A stretch of DNA of 8,997 bases from NCBI GenBank assembly GCA_036003885.1, contig DASYSA010000078.1, positions 1 through 8,997 of the forward strand. Reading direction: 5' to 3'. The stretch comes from DASYSA01 sp036003885. Lineage in GTDB: Bacteria > Acidobacteriota > Blastocatellia > UBA7656. The notes below the pieces were generated by a model. The model was not told the origin of the DNA and did no database searches. It saw only the letters and a list, made by a program, of their open reading frames with translations. Positions within the stretch are counted from its first letter, which is position 1, and each line of letters starts with the position of its first letter. Made by a program: the position numbers and the translations under genes. Shown here piece by piece: positions 1 to 7,211 of this stretch.

Positions 1-77
<77 letters not shown>

Positions 78-113
78 ATATCTCTTCCGAATGACCGCCT
101 TCAATCCACCCGA

Positions 114-587
114 TCAATTCGAAGCCTGAGTATAGCGATCCCCAATTCGCGGTGTCAAGCTTGCCCTTACATTATCGCTCGCTCCAATCTTTACTATCGC
201 CGCGCTTGATTCGTCTGCTTCTTCTCCGATCCTTATTACAACATCTCCGGGCCTGACGAAGCCCAGTCTCTCGCGTGCCATCGCCTCGATCATTCTCGGG
301 TCGCTCTTCAGCTGCTCAACCTCGCGCGCGAGCCTCTCATTTACTCGCTTTAGCTCCGCCACGCGGTCAGCCGCCGATTGATGCCGCAGCATGGCGCCGG
401 CCAACTCCCCATGCGCGCGATAGTAAACCGATACGCAAAGGCCCGTCGCGGCCAGGATCACCGCACACACCAGAGCGTCTATCATCCGGCGAACTCTGGA
501 CCTGCGTCTCGCAAGCGCCCTTAACCGCGTAGTCGCCGGCGCTGCACTCGCTTCGTCAACCCAGAATGTATTTGCGACCTGACCCAA
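114..587 (-). CDS. FtsB/DivIC-type septum formation initiator protein
   Basis: This is a small bitopic membrane protein of the FtsB/DivIC family, which in other bacteria joins FtsL and FtsQ (DivIB) to activate septal peptidoglycan synthesis. From the chosen TTG start it is 157 aa. It has an Arg-rich cytoplasmic N-terminus (about 21-34), one membrane segment (about 36-56), a charged coiled coil (about 62-96), and the family block DPRMIEAMARERLGFVRPGD at 96-115. A polar tail of about 35 residues follows, longer than in E. coli FtsB (about 100 aa in total). The TTG at 587 is preceded by GGAGGT five bases upstream. An open frame continues to an ATG at 740, but that would bury far more of the protein in the upstream gene. 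The start overlaps the phosphohexomutase 3' end by 32 nt, suggesting translational coupling. I am confident of the family; the start is likely but not proven. Confidence 0.85.
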   Translation of the reverse strand: MGQVANTFWVDEASAAPATTRLRALARRRSRVRRMIDALVCAVILAATGLCVSVYYRAHGELAGAMLRHQSAADRVAELKRVNERLAREVEQLKSDPRMIEAMARERLGFVRPGDVVIRIGEEADESSAAIVKIGASDNVRASLTPRIGDRYTQASN

Positions 588-1950
588 GTAGCACCTCCAA
601 ATCTTGTTCGGTTGGAGCCTCAGCATAGATGCGTACCAGCGGTTCAGTTCCCGAAGGTCGCATAAGAACCCAGGATCCATCCTCCAGAATAAACTTCGCC
701 CCATCCACTCGATTGATCGATGTGACCCTGCGGCCTCCAAACTCCTTTGGCTCTCTCTCCAGTTTGCTCGCTAACCCTCGTTGCAATTGCTCGGTCAGCT
801 TCACTCCGATTCTACCACTCACCAGCTTGCCCACTCGAGCATAAACCTGGTTCAACATTTCACCAAGCGAAGTTTTGCGGCTGGCTATCATCTCAGCCAC
901 CAACAGGCACGCCAGGATTCCATCCTTCTCGGGCAAGTGCCCGCGGATTGAAAGTCCCGCGCTCTCCTCACCGCCAATCCCGATCTTATCCTCATCGATC
1001 AACTGCCCAATGTACTTGAAACCCACAGGAGTCTCGATAACTTCGATGCCTCGCTGCTTCGCCACGCGATCCACCATGTGAGTCGTGGAAACAGTGCGCG
1101 CAACCGCATCGCTCCATCCGCGCGATTCGGCCAGGTAGTCGACAAGCAGCGTGATGATCAGATTCGGCGCGATGAATGTGCCATCCCGATCGATAATCCC
1201 GAAGCGGTCCGAGTCTCCATCCGTTGATAATCCCAGATCGTAGCCTCCGCTCAGAACCTCCTGTCGCAACTCGCCAAGGTTTTCGACCTCTGGCGCGGGG
1301 CTGTGGCCGCCGAAGTAGACGTCGCGCCAATCGTGCAGAGTCTTCACCTCGCAGTTCGCATCAACCAGAGCCTTGTTCAGGTAGCCGCGGCCCGTTCCCC
1401 AGAGGGGGTCGTAAGCGATGCGTAACCCTGCGGCGGCAATCGCTCCCAGGTTGATCTTCGTCGCAAGGTCTTTCAAATAGTCGTCCACCAGCGAGGTTTG
1501 ATTGATGCTCGTGTCGGGGGGAGCAGACCTGGAGAAGTCGCGGCCTTCGAGTGCTCGTAACTCGTCCTCAATTGCCCCCGTTACTTCGGGTAGGGCAGGA
1601 GCGCCATCCGAAGTGGAGAACTTCATCCCGCAGTACTGCGGCGGATTGTGGCTGGCGGTGAAATTAATTGCGCCTGCAGCTTTGCGCGCGCGGACCGCGT
1701 AAGAGATCGTTGGCGTCGGTGTTGGGTGATCGCACAGCAAGGGCCTGAGCCCATCAATAGAGAGCAAGCGTGTTGACTCGGCTGCGAAGACCTCGGCCAT
1801 GAATCTCGTGTCGTAACCGACGATCACTTCCGGAGATGACTCATTGGCTTTGAGCCAGTTTGATATCGCCTGTGTTACGCGCCGAACGGCCACGAAAGTG
1901 AATTCGTCGGCGATGATCGCGCGCCAACCGGAAGTGCCGAACTTTATCAT
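556..1950 (-). CDS. Phosphoglucomutase/phosphomannomutase family protein
   Basis: This is an alpha-D-phosphohexomutase, a cytoplasmic enzyme that moves phosphate between C1 and C6 of a hexose phosphate and so feeds cell-envelope sugar synthesis. The 464-aa length is normal for the family. All four signature regions are present in order: the N-terminal FGTSGWRA (4-11), the catalytic phosphoserine loop TASHNP with Ser100, the Mg-binding loop DGDSDR (244-249), the sugar-binding loop GGEESAG (326-332), and the C-terminal phosphate-binding RPSGTEP (431-437). The sugar loop is closer to the GEES form of phosphoglucomutases than to GEMSGH (PMM/PGM) or GGEQSGH (GlmM), so glucose phosphate is the likelier substrate, though this is inference. 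The start is ATG with no strong ribosome site. It is the first gene of a minus-strand unit with the ftsB-like gene. Confidence 0.92.
   Translation of the reverse strand: MIKFGTSGWRAIIADEFTFVAVRRVTQAISNWLKANESSPEVIVGYDTRFMAEVFAAESTRLLSIDGLRPLLCDHPTPTPTISYAVRARKAAGAINFTASHNPPQYCGMKFSTSDGAPALPEVTGAIEDELRALEGRDFSRSAPPDTSINQTSLVDDYLKDLATKINLGAIAAAGLRIAYDPLWGTGRGYLNKALVDANCEVKTLHDWRDVYFGGHSPAPEVENLGELRQEVLSGGYDLGLSTDGDSDRFGIIDRDGTFIAPNLIITLLVDYLAESRGWSDAVARTVSTTHMVDRVAKQRGIEVIETPVGFKYIGQLIDEDKIGIGGEESAGLSIRGHLPEKDGILACLLVAEMIASRKTSLGEMLNQVYARVGKLVSGRIGVKLTEQLQRGLASKLEREPKEFGGRRVTSINRVDGAKFILEDGSWVLMRPSGTEPLVRIYAEAPTEQDLEVLLGSGRKYILG
593..598 (-). promoter_or_regulatory. Ribosome binding site deciding the ftsB-like TTG start
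   Basis: The reverse strand reads GGAGGT, five bases before the TTG codon at 587-585. It lies inside the coding region of the upstream phosphohexomutase gene. No comparable site precedes the further-upstream ATG codons at 740 or 626, so this site favours the short form. Confidence 0.65.
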
Positions 1951-2035
1951 TACTGAATGCTACTGAAATATCGCGGCTCTCGAACTAGAGGCCGTCAAGA
2001 ATTCCTGCTCAAACGACATCCGAGTGCGGGGACTT

Positions 2036-2058
2036 TAGCCCAGAGTGAGGATGGGCTA
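2036..2058. repeat. Stem-loop, 7-bp arms
   Basis: TAGCCCA at 2036-2042 is complementary to TGGGCTA at 2052-2058 across a 9-nt loop. It lies about 85 bp upstream of the phosphohexomutase start. No T-run follows on either strand, so it is not a standard intrinsic terminator. It may be a copy of a dispersed palindromic repeat. Confidence 0.5.
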
Positions 2059-2133
2059 GCTGACAGGTTTGGACTTTACCACGTCTCCGCCATCAGCGCA
2101 ACAAATTTCTTTTTGATACACTTCGAGCCTCAA

Positions 2134-2154
2134 CGTTGATGTTATACATCAACG
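2134..2154. repeat. Operator-like palindrome
   Basis: Nine-base arms CGTTGATGT and ACATCAACG flank a 3-nt centre (TAT). The near-perfect symmetry and the position in a divergent promoter region fit either a repressor operator or a small cruciform repeat. It ends four bases before the heptamer array at 2159. No T-run follows. Confidence 0.45.
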
Positions 2155-2158
2155 GAGC

Positions 2159-2200
2159 GTTCTGAGTTTCGCCTTCCGTGGTTGGCGTTCCGCGTTTTGA
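2159..2200. repeat. Degenerate heptanucleotide array, about six units (GTTYYGM)
   Basis: Read in steps of seven from 2159, the units are GTTCTGA, then GTTTCGC, CTTCCGT, GGTTGGC, GTTCCGC and GTTTTGA, with a weaker TTAGTTA after. The shared frame gives the consensus GTT(C/T)(C/T)G(C/A) without any indel. It shares the 7-bp period, but not the consensus, of the two clearer arrays elsewhere in the window. It is probably an old, mutated short tandem repeat. Confidence 0.5.
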
Positions 2201-2270
2201 TTAGTTAGCGGGACGTTATCCGTGGGTATGCGGCTGGACTGTTGGGAGTCGCCACTCCTGCCACGTCCCC

Positions 2271-2300
2271 TGTTTCTCGTTTCATCGTTTCTTGTCTGTC
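2271..2300. repeat. Possible loose heptamer tract (CGTTTCT-like)
   Basis: The units TGTTTCT, CGTTTCA, CGTTTCT and TGTCTGT are visible if one extra T is allowed between the second and third. The tract is pyrimidine-rich and could have arisen by chance. Confidence 0.25.
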
Positions 2301-2569
2301 GCAAGGAAAAGTGCGGAAGGCGATTGCGGCTCAGACCGCTTCGGATTATTCTTCTCACGCGCTTCATGTGAGCGTGGGTTCACTTCGAAAAGGCGGAGGA
2401 TCTCAGGGTTCTCCTGGTGGCGCGTCTGTCGGCCGTATCAATACTCGTACGGTGTGCTCAAATGCAGATCGAGCCACAGAAATGCCGGGGCGAGACGAGC
2501 CAATGAGCTTTCATTCTGTTCTCCGTCTCCGCCTCAGGGTCTGTCAGCAAACTGCTAATTAAGAGTAAT

Positions 2570-2575
2570 GGAGGT
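2570..2575 (+). promoter_or_regulatory. Ribosome binding site for the moxR TTG start
   Basis: GGAGGT lies eight bases upstream of the TTG at 2584. It is the only strong ribosome site near the beginning of the MoxR homology and supports TTG as the real start. Confidence 0.7.
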
Positions 2576-2583
2576 CTACCGCA

Positions 2584-3537
2584 TTGTCGGATTATGTGAG
2601 GAGCGTAGTTGAACATCTGAAAGGCGAGGTTGGCAAAGCCATAGTCGGACAGGATCAAGTGCTTGACCAGGTGTTGATTGCACTGTTGAGCGAGGGCCAT
2701 GCGTTGATCGAGGGCGTGCCCGGCACGGCCAAGACGTTACTGGTGAAGGTCCTGGCTCGAGCGATGGGGGCGGGCTTTGGCCGCATTCAATTCACGCCTG
2801 ATTTGATGCCTGCGGACGTCACGGGAACCAACATCTTCAATATGGCAACGTCCACCTTCAGTCTCCGGCATGGCCCCATCTTCACCGATCTGCTGCTGGC
2901 AGATGAGATCAACCGCACTCCGCCAAAAACTCAGGCTGCGCTGCTCGAGGCTATGGAAGAGCGGCAGGTGACCATCGACGGCGATGGGTACAAGCTGTCA
3001 CCACTTTTCACCGTGCTGGCAACGCAGAACCCGATCGAGTACGAAGGGACGTACCCACTGCCCGAGGCTCAGATGGATCGCTTCATGATGAAGATACTGG
3101 TTAACTATCCGAGTCGTGATGAGGAACTGCGAGTGGTGGGCAACTGGAATACGGGATTCAACTCGAGGCGGCTCGAGGACATTGATATACGTCCGATTCC
3201 CGATCCGGCTGCCATATCCGAATGTAGATCGCGAGTCCGTGCCGTGACCGTCGAGGACGGGATACTCGCCTACATCGTCGAGATTGTGCGCAGGACTCGT
3301 GAGGCGATCAACATCTCCTGGGGTGCGAGTCCTCGCGCCTCCGTTGCGCTGTTGCTCTGTTCCAAGTCGCTGGCGTCGATTCGGGGCCGGACCTTCGTCA
3401 CGCCGGATGACGTCAAGGAGATCGCCAAACCCGCGTTACGCCATCGAATAGTGTTGCGCTCCGAGGCCGAGATCGAGGGGACCTCCCCTGACCAGGTGCT
3501 CGACGAGGTGCTTGCCGGAATCGAAGTGCCGCGGTAG
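2584..3537 (+). CDS. MoxR-family AAA+ ATPase
   Basis: This is a cytoplasmic AAA+ ATPase of the MoxR branch, thought to act as a chaperone that assembles or activates protein complexes, usually with VWA-domain partners. The 317-aa length is typical. The N-terminal IVGQDQV (20-26) leads into Walker A GVPGTAKT (44-51), Walker B LLADEIN (104-110, Asp107 and Glu108), sensor-1 ATQNP (146-150), the family stretch EYEGTYPLPEAQMDRF (152-167) with a likely arginine finger, and a C-terminal lid with the conserved FVTPDDV (271-277). Translation starts at TTG behind a strong GGAGGT. It is the first gene of a plus-strand run. Its expected partner, a DUF58 protein, is three genes downstream, and the deacylase follows after only 12 bp, which suggests one operon. 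Confidence 0.95.
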   Translation: MSDYVRSVVEHLKGEVGKAIVGQDQVLDQVLIALLSEGHALIEGVPGTAKTLLVKVLARAMGAGFGRIQFTPDLMPADVTGTNIFNMATSTFSLRHGPIFTDLLLADEINRTPPKTQAALLEAMEERQVTIDGDGYKLSPLFTVLATQNPIEYEGTYPLPEAQMDRFMMKILVNYPSRDEELRVVGNWNTGFNSRRLEDIDIRPIPDPAAISECRSRVRAVTVEDGILAYIVEIVRRTREAINISWGASPRASVALLLCSKSLASIRGRTFVTPDDVKEIAKPALRHRIVLRSEAEIEGTSPDQVLDEVLAGIEVPR

Positions 3538-3549
3538 CAGTGAATCAAT

Positions 3550-5148
3550 ATGGCGTTGAGATATCGTTTGTTAGTGGTTGTCCTGCTGTCGATTGCTGCT
3601 GTTGCGGCGGGCGCCTCGCCTTGTTCTCGTGCGATCGGTCCAACCGAAGTGCGATCCCAGCTGATGGCGCTCGATTTGCTGATCCGAGGCGGGCAAGTGC
3701 TGGATGGGTCCGGCGCGTCAGCGGTCTCCGCAGATATTGGAATCCGTGACGACCGAATCGTCTTTGTTGGCGACGCCGCAAAGGCCAGGCTGACGGCAGT
3801 CCGAACCGTTGACGCAAGCGGCTTGATTGTAGCGCCGGGATTCATCGATCCTCACACGCACACCCTCGAAGACCTCTCTGATTCGAAACGCAAGAGCAAC
3901 GAGAACTACTTGATGCAGGGCGTCACCACAGTCATCACCGGCAACGACGGGGGTGGCCCGCTCCAGATTGCAAAGACACTCGATCAATGGAGCAAGCTGG
4001 GGATTGGCACCAATGGAGCTTTGCTTGTCGGACATGGCAGCGCACGGCGGGAAGTCATGGGAATGAGCGATGCCGAACCCACTCAGGAACAGCTTGCGCG
4101 CATGAAGGCGCTGATACGGCAAGCGATGGACGAAGGCGCGTTCGGGATGTCAACAGGATTGTATTACGCGCCAGGCAGCTATGCCAGGACTGAGGAGGTC
4201 ATCGAACTTGCCAGGATCGTGGCGGACAAGGGCGGAATCTACGACAGCCATATGCGCGACGAAAGTTCGTACTCGATTGGCCTGTTAGGTTCCATCGAAG
4301 AGACGATTCGCATCGGACGTGAGGCGAAGATTCCTGTCAACATCTCTCACATCAAAGCTCTGGGAGCGGATGTTTGGGGGAAGAGCAAGGATGCTATCGA
4401 GATGATTCGCAAAGCTCGGACTGCAGGCATCAAAGTGACTGCCGATCAATATCCGTACACAGCTTCGGGCAGTAGCGTGACGGCATCGCTCGTTCCTCGC
4501 TGGGCTGAAGCGGGCGGCAATGCCGAGTTGCTCAAGAGGATCGACGATCCTGCGGTACGTTCGCGTTTGATCAAAGAGATGGAGGCAAACCTTGGGAGGC
4601 GCGGAGGCCCGGAGTCGCTGCTAATAACCTCCGCCCGCAACCGAGCGCTGATCGGGAAGACGCTGGCGGCGTTGGCCAGCGAGTGGAAGATGCCCCCTGT
4701 CGAGGCGGCTCTCGAGATAATAAAAGGGGGCGGTGCGAGTGTCGCATCCTTCAACATGAACGAGAGCGACATTGCGAACTTCATGACGCAGGAGTGGGTT
4801 ATGACCGGTTCGGATGGCTCCGGCGGACACCCCAGGAAGTACGGTACCTTTCCGCGGAAGTTGCGAGAGTACGTCTACAAGAAGAAGCTGATCAGTCTGC
4901 CATTTGCCGTTCAACACAGCAGCGCTCTGGTGGCGGAGACCTTTCGAATTCCAGATCGCGGCTTGTTGAGAGTCGGTTACTTCGCGGACGTGATCGTCTT
5001 TGATGAGAAGACAATTGCAGACAGGGCGACCTACCGGGAGCCTGAGCTGCTCGCAACTGGAGTGAAATATGTGATCGTCAACGGCAAGGTTGTAGTCGAG
5101 GAAGGCGGATTCAATGGGACTTACGCGGGACGCGCGTTGCGGAAATAG
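3550..5148 (+). CDS. Exported N-acyl-D-amino-acid deacylase-type amidohydrolase
   Basis: This is a metal-dependent amidohydrolase of the D-aminoacylase / N-acyl-D-glutamate deacylase group, expected to release D-amino acids from N-acylated forms. The 532-aa protein opens with a signal-like segment (Arg4 and Arg6, hydrophobic 7-22, then small residues), so it probably acts outside the cytoplasm. Motifs are the metal-binding HTH in PGFIDPHTHT (His102, His104), YDSHMRDE (His234), ISHIK (His267), GSDG (Asp422) and the family tail HPRKYGTFPR (427-436). Asp133 in GNDGG sits where characterised D-aminoacylases have a metal-ligand cysteine (GNCG). The ribosome site is weak, and coupling to moxR 12 bp upstream is plausible. 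The true substrate is uncertain; a D-peptide or other N-acyl compound is possible. Confidence 0.88.
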   Translation: MALRYRLLVVVLLSIAAVAAGASPCSRAIGPTEVRSQLMALDLLIRGGQVLDGSGASAVSADIGIRDDRIVFVGDAAKARLTAVRTVDASGLIVAPGFIDPHTHTLEDLSDSKRKSNENYLMQGVTTVITGNDGGGPLQIAKTLDQWSKLGIGTNGALLVGHGSARREVMGMSDAEPTQEQLARMKALIRQAMDEGAFGMSTGLYYAPGSYARTEEVIELARIVADKGGIYDSHMRDESSYSIGLLGSIEETIRIGREAKIPVNISHIKALGADVWGKSKDAIEMIRKARTAGIKVTADQYPYTASGSSVTASLVPRWAEAGGNAELLKRIDDPAVRSRLIKEMEANLGRRGGPESLLITSARNRALIGKTLAALASEWKMPPVEAALEIIKGGGASVASFNMNESDIANFMTQEWVMTGSDGSGGHPRKYGTFPRKLREYVYKKKLISLPFAVQHSSALVAETFRIPDRGLLRVGYFADVIVFDEKTIADRATYREPELLATGVKYVIVNGKVVVEEGGFNGTYAGRALRK

Positions 5149-5159
5149 CAGAACCTCCG

Positions 5160-5216
5160 CTTCTGTCCGCCAGGGAGCTGCGCACCGAAGTGCGTCGTTG
5201 CGACAGAAGTCCTGTC
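5160..5216. repeat. Nested palindromes with alternative pairing
   Basis: CTTCTGTC (5160-5167) pairs with GACAGAAG (5202-5209), enclosing a small hairpin with CGCAC and GTGCG arms and a CGAA loop. The right arm can instead pair as GACAG (5202-5206) with CTGTC (5212-5216). It fills most of the 108-bp gap between the deacylase and Nudix genes. It could be an RNA processing or attenuation element inside the operon, or a dispersed repeat. No T-run follows. Confidence 0.5.
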
Positions 5217-5229
5217 CTCTTTCGCCGCA

Positions 5230-5245
5230 GGCTGAAGCCTTTGTT
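5230..5245. repeat. Small hairpin with TGAA loop
   Basis: The local sequence CAGGCTGAAGCCT gives an AGGC stem, a TGAA loop and a GCCT stem, ending shortly before the Nudix start. The loop matches that of the hairpin at 8358-8375, suggesting a common REP-like element. The bounds are approximate. Confidence 0.4.
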
Positions 5246-5256
5246 ACCTGGAAATC

Positions 5257-5766
5257 ATGAGTCGATTGCAAAACGAGAGGGATCCGATTCCTGCGGCGGC
5301 CGTTGCGTTTGTCCGCGACGCCGGCCGCGACATCGAGGTCTATCTCAGCCAGCGGCCTTTGCACTTTCGCTACTATCCGGGCGCGTTTGTATTTCCGGGA
5401 GGCCGGCGAGACCCGGAAGACGCCGACCTCAGAGCGACGGCCTGCCGCGAAGTGAAGGAAGAGATTGGCGTCGACATTGATCCGTTAAGACTGGTTCCTC
5501 TTCGGGATATCCACACCAGCCCTCACGCCGGACCCGTCTACCGTATGTTGACGTTTGCCTATGAGGTTTGCGGCGAGTTCGTGACCAGCCTCAATCGCGA
5601 CGAGGTGGATCAGGAGATCTGGCTGACCACACGCGACGCACTGTCCCAGCTTGACCTCCCCTATCAGATCAAAGCGGCGGTGTTTACTATTTCACGGTTC
5701 ACGAGAGTTGTAGATCTGCTTCGCGCTCTCGAAGGTGGAACTGCGGACGAGGACTACTGGTTTTGA
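5257..5766 (+). CDS. Nudix hydrolase, CoA-diphosphatase-like box
   Basis: This is a cytoplasmic Nudix enzyme that would cleave a nucleoside diphosphate linked to another moiety. The 169-aa protein has the Nudix beta-strand FVFPGG (44-49) followed by the helix REVKEEIGV (64-72), including the metal-binding Glu65, Glu68 and Glu69. The spacing between FPGG and REVKEE is two residues longer than the classic GX5EX7REUXEEXGU box, and the GGRRDPED stretch resembles CoA pyrophosphatases such as NudL and NUDT7. The CoA-specific upstream motif is not clearly present, so the substrate is unproven. The ribosome site is weak. Its stop codon overlaps the TTG start of the DUF58 gene by 4 nt, so the two are almost certainly translated from one mRNA. 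Confidence 0.88.
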   Translation: MSRLQNERDPIPAAAVAFVRDAGRDIEVYLSQRPLHFRYYPGAFVFPGGRRDPEDADLRATACREVKEEIGVDIDPLRLVPLRDIHTSPHAGPVYRMLTFAYEVCGEFVTSLNRDEVDQEIWLTTRDALSQLDLPYQIKAAVFTISRFTRVVDLLRALEGGTADEDYWF

Positions 5767-7082
5767 AGTTTGTCTTCACATGGACATTTGGAGGGCTGGT
5801 GGCGGTGGGCGTCGGCCTGCTCTCATTTGGTTGGATCAGCCCTGGAGTCTTATATCTAACGCTTCTGTATGATCTCTTGCTGATCGCGGTAGCCGCGATC
5901 GACTATTTCAGTTCCGAGAAGGCAGTCGACTTCAAGATCGAGCGCGAGATGGAAGAGCGGTTCGCAATGGGCGCGCACAATCGAGTGGCAATCAAAGTGA
6001 CTAACCGCGCGGGCCGTCCGGTAACTTTGAGGATCAAAGATGAGTATCCCCCGGAGATGGAGTTACTCGATCCTCGCGAAGTCCAGATGGCGATTGCGAC
6101 CGGGCGGTCGCGCGAATGGCGTTACGATCTGCTGCCAACAGCGCGAGGAAAGTACAGTTTCGGAGACACCGAGGTACGGTTTCGTTCGAAGTATGGTCTG
6201 TTGTGGAAGCAGGTGTCGTATCCGACGGCAAGTGACGTGAAGGTTTATCCCGACATTCGGGAGGCTAAGAAGAATGAGTTGTATGCGCATCGGAATCGGC
6301 GGCCGGAGCTGGGGCTTCGGCGAATGCGGGTGCGGGGACAGGGCAGGGAATTTGAATCGCTGCGCGAGTTTGTGGTGGGGGACGAGATTCGTCACATCTC
6401 GTGGCCGGTTACGGCGCGCCGGGGGAAGGTCATCACTCGGCAATACACGATAGAGCGCAGTCAGAACGTTGTGGTATTGCTGGACACGGGCCGTCTGATG
6501 ACCGCGCGGATCGGCAAGCTGTCAAAGCTCGACCACGCAATCAACGCTACTCTCTCTATCGCGTATGTGGCGGCTTCTGGAGGCGACAACGTAGGGTTGC
6601 TCGCTTTCTCGCGACGAGTGATCAGCTATTTGCCTCCGCGGCGCGGCCGGGACCAGGTGAAGCAGATCATGGAGGCGCTCTACAGCCTCGAACCTCAGAT
6701 GATCGAGCCTAGTTACGCGCGGTCGTTTAACTTCTTTAATGCCAACTGCCATCGCCGGTCGCTCGTAGTAATACTCACGGATCTCGTTGATCGGGATGCT
6801 TCGGCAGATCTCCTGGAGCACACCTCGAAGCTCATACCTCGACACTTGCCGCTCATCGTGACGATTGGAGATACGGACCTGCGAGAGTTGGTTCGTGCGC
6901 GCCCGGCATCGTCGGCGGAGGTCTACCGCCAAAGTGTGGCCGAGGGCATCCTGCGACAGCGTGAAGAGGCGTTGTCCCGAATTCATCATCTGGGCGGACT
7001 TGCATTGGATGTGCCGGCCGGGCGGCTGTCGATCGAGTTGGTGAACAAATATCTCGAAGTGAAAGAACGTGGCTTGCTGTGA
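5763..7082 (+). CDS. DUF58 domain protein (VWA-like MoxR partner)
   Basis: This is a membrane-anchored DUF58 protein, a family that regularly accompanies MoxR ATPases in operons; its exact function is unknown. The 439-aa protein has two N-terminal membrane segments (about 4-23 and 28-48), a beta-rich domain (about 55-160), and the DUF58 signature GDEIRHISWPVTARRGK (206-222) with downstream RQY. The C-terminal half resembles a VWA fold: VVVLLDTG (236-243), VGLLAFS (277-283) and VVILTD (335-340). DTG replaces the canonical DxSxS of a metal site, so metal binding may be weakened. It starts at TTG inside the Nudix stop region (TTGA overlap) with GAGGA nine bases upstream. It is probably the last gene of the moxR operon, ending eight bases before the inverted heptamer array. 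Confidence 0.92.
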   Translation: MKFVFTWTFGGLVAVGVGLLSFGWISPGVLYLTLLYDLLLIAVAAIDYFSSEKAVDFKIEREMEERFAMGAHNRVAIKVTNRAGRPVTLRIKDEYPPEMELLDPREVQMAIATGRSREWRYDLLPTARGKYSFGDTEVRFRSKYGLLWKQVSYPTASDVKVYPDIREAKKNELYAHRNRRPELGLRRMRVRGQGREFESLREFVVGDEIRHISWPVTARRGKVITRQYTIERSQNVVVLLDTGRLMTARIGKLSKLDHAINATLSIAYVAASGGDNVGLLAFSRRVISYLPPRRGRDQVKQIMEALYSLEPQMIEPSYARSFNFFNANCHRRSLVVILTDLVDRDASADLLEHTSKLIPRHLPLIVTIGDTDLRELVRARPASSAEVYRQSVAEGILRQREEALSRIHHLGGLALDVPAGRLSIELVNKYLEVKERGLL

Positions 7083-7089
7083 GATGGTG

Positions 7090-7211
7090 GTGCTGAGTAA
7101 TGAGTTCTGAGTTCTGAGTTCTGAGTTCTGAGTAAGGAGTACTGAGTGCTGAGTCCTCAGTGGCAGTACTCAGAACTCAGAACTCAGAACTCAGAACTCA
7201 TTACTCAGCAC
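7090..7211. terminator. 45-bp perfect inverted repeat between convergent genes
   Basis: The left arm at 7090-7134 is exactly complementary to the right arm at 7167-7211, with a 32-nt spacer that itself pairs (GAGTACTG at 7137-7144 with CAGTACTC at 7164-7171). A transcript from either strand would form a very long hairpin. It lies between the DUF58 stop and the convergent spoIIM-like stop, so a bidirectional transcription-ending or mRNA-stabilising role is likely. There is no U-tract of the classic intrinsic terminator. Confidence 0.6.

Larger units (their letters stand above)
1951..2583. other. Divergent intergenic region with no convincing gene
   Basis: This gap of about 630 bp separates the divergently transcribed phosphohexomutase and moxR genes, so both promoters should lie here; I could not place either with confidence. 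It holds a stem-loop (2036-2058), a palindrome (2134-2154), a decayed heptamer array (2159-2200), a looser T-rich heptamer tract (2271-2300) and a small hairpin GGAGT-CGCC-ACTCC (2245-2258). Two overlapping open frames at 2242-2562 encode Arg/Ser/Cys-rich sequence with no recognisable domain and no good start signal. From about 2300 to 2560 I see nothing definite. Confidence 0.6.

Noticed and set aside
588..740. Longer ftsB-like protein from the ATG at 740
   Set aside because: It would overlap the mutase gene by 185 nt, the extra residues have no family resemblance, and no ribosome site is seen; TTG 587 has GGAGGT.
1955..2010. Sigma70-type promoter for the mutase (TTGACG on the minus strand)
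   Set aside because: No -10 hexamer at an acceptable 16-18 bp distance; the nearest AT-rich hexamer is about 20 bp away and weak.
2242..2562. Two overlapping open frames as hypothetical genes
   Set aside because: Low-complexity Arg/Ser/Cys-rich sequence, no ribosome site, no recognisable domain, partly built from repeat tracts.
4621..5364. Antisense 247-aa open frame
   Set aside because: It is the complement of the deacylase and Nudix genes and shows no domain.
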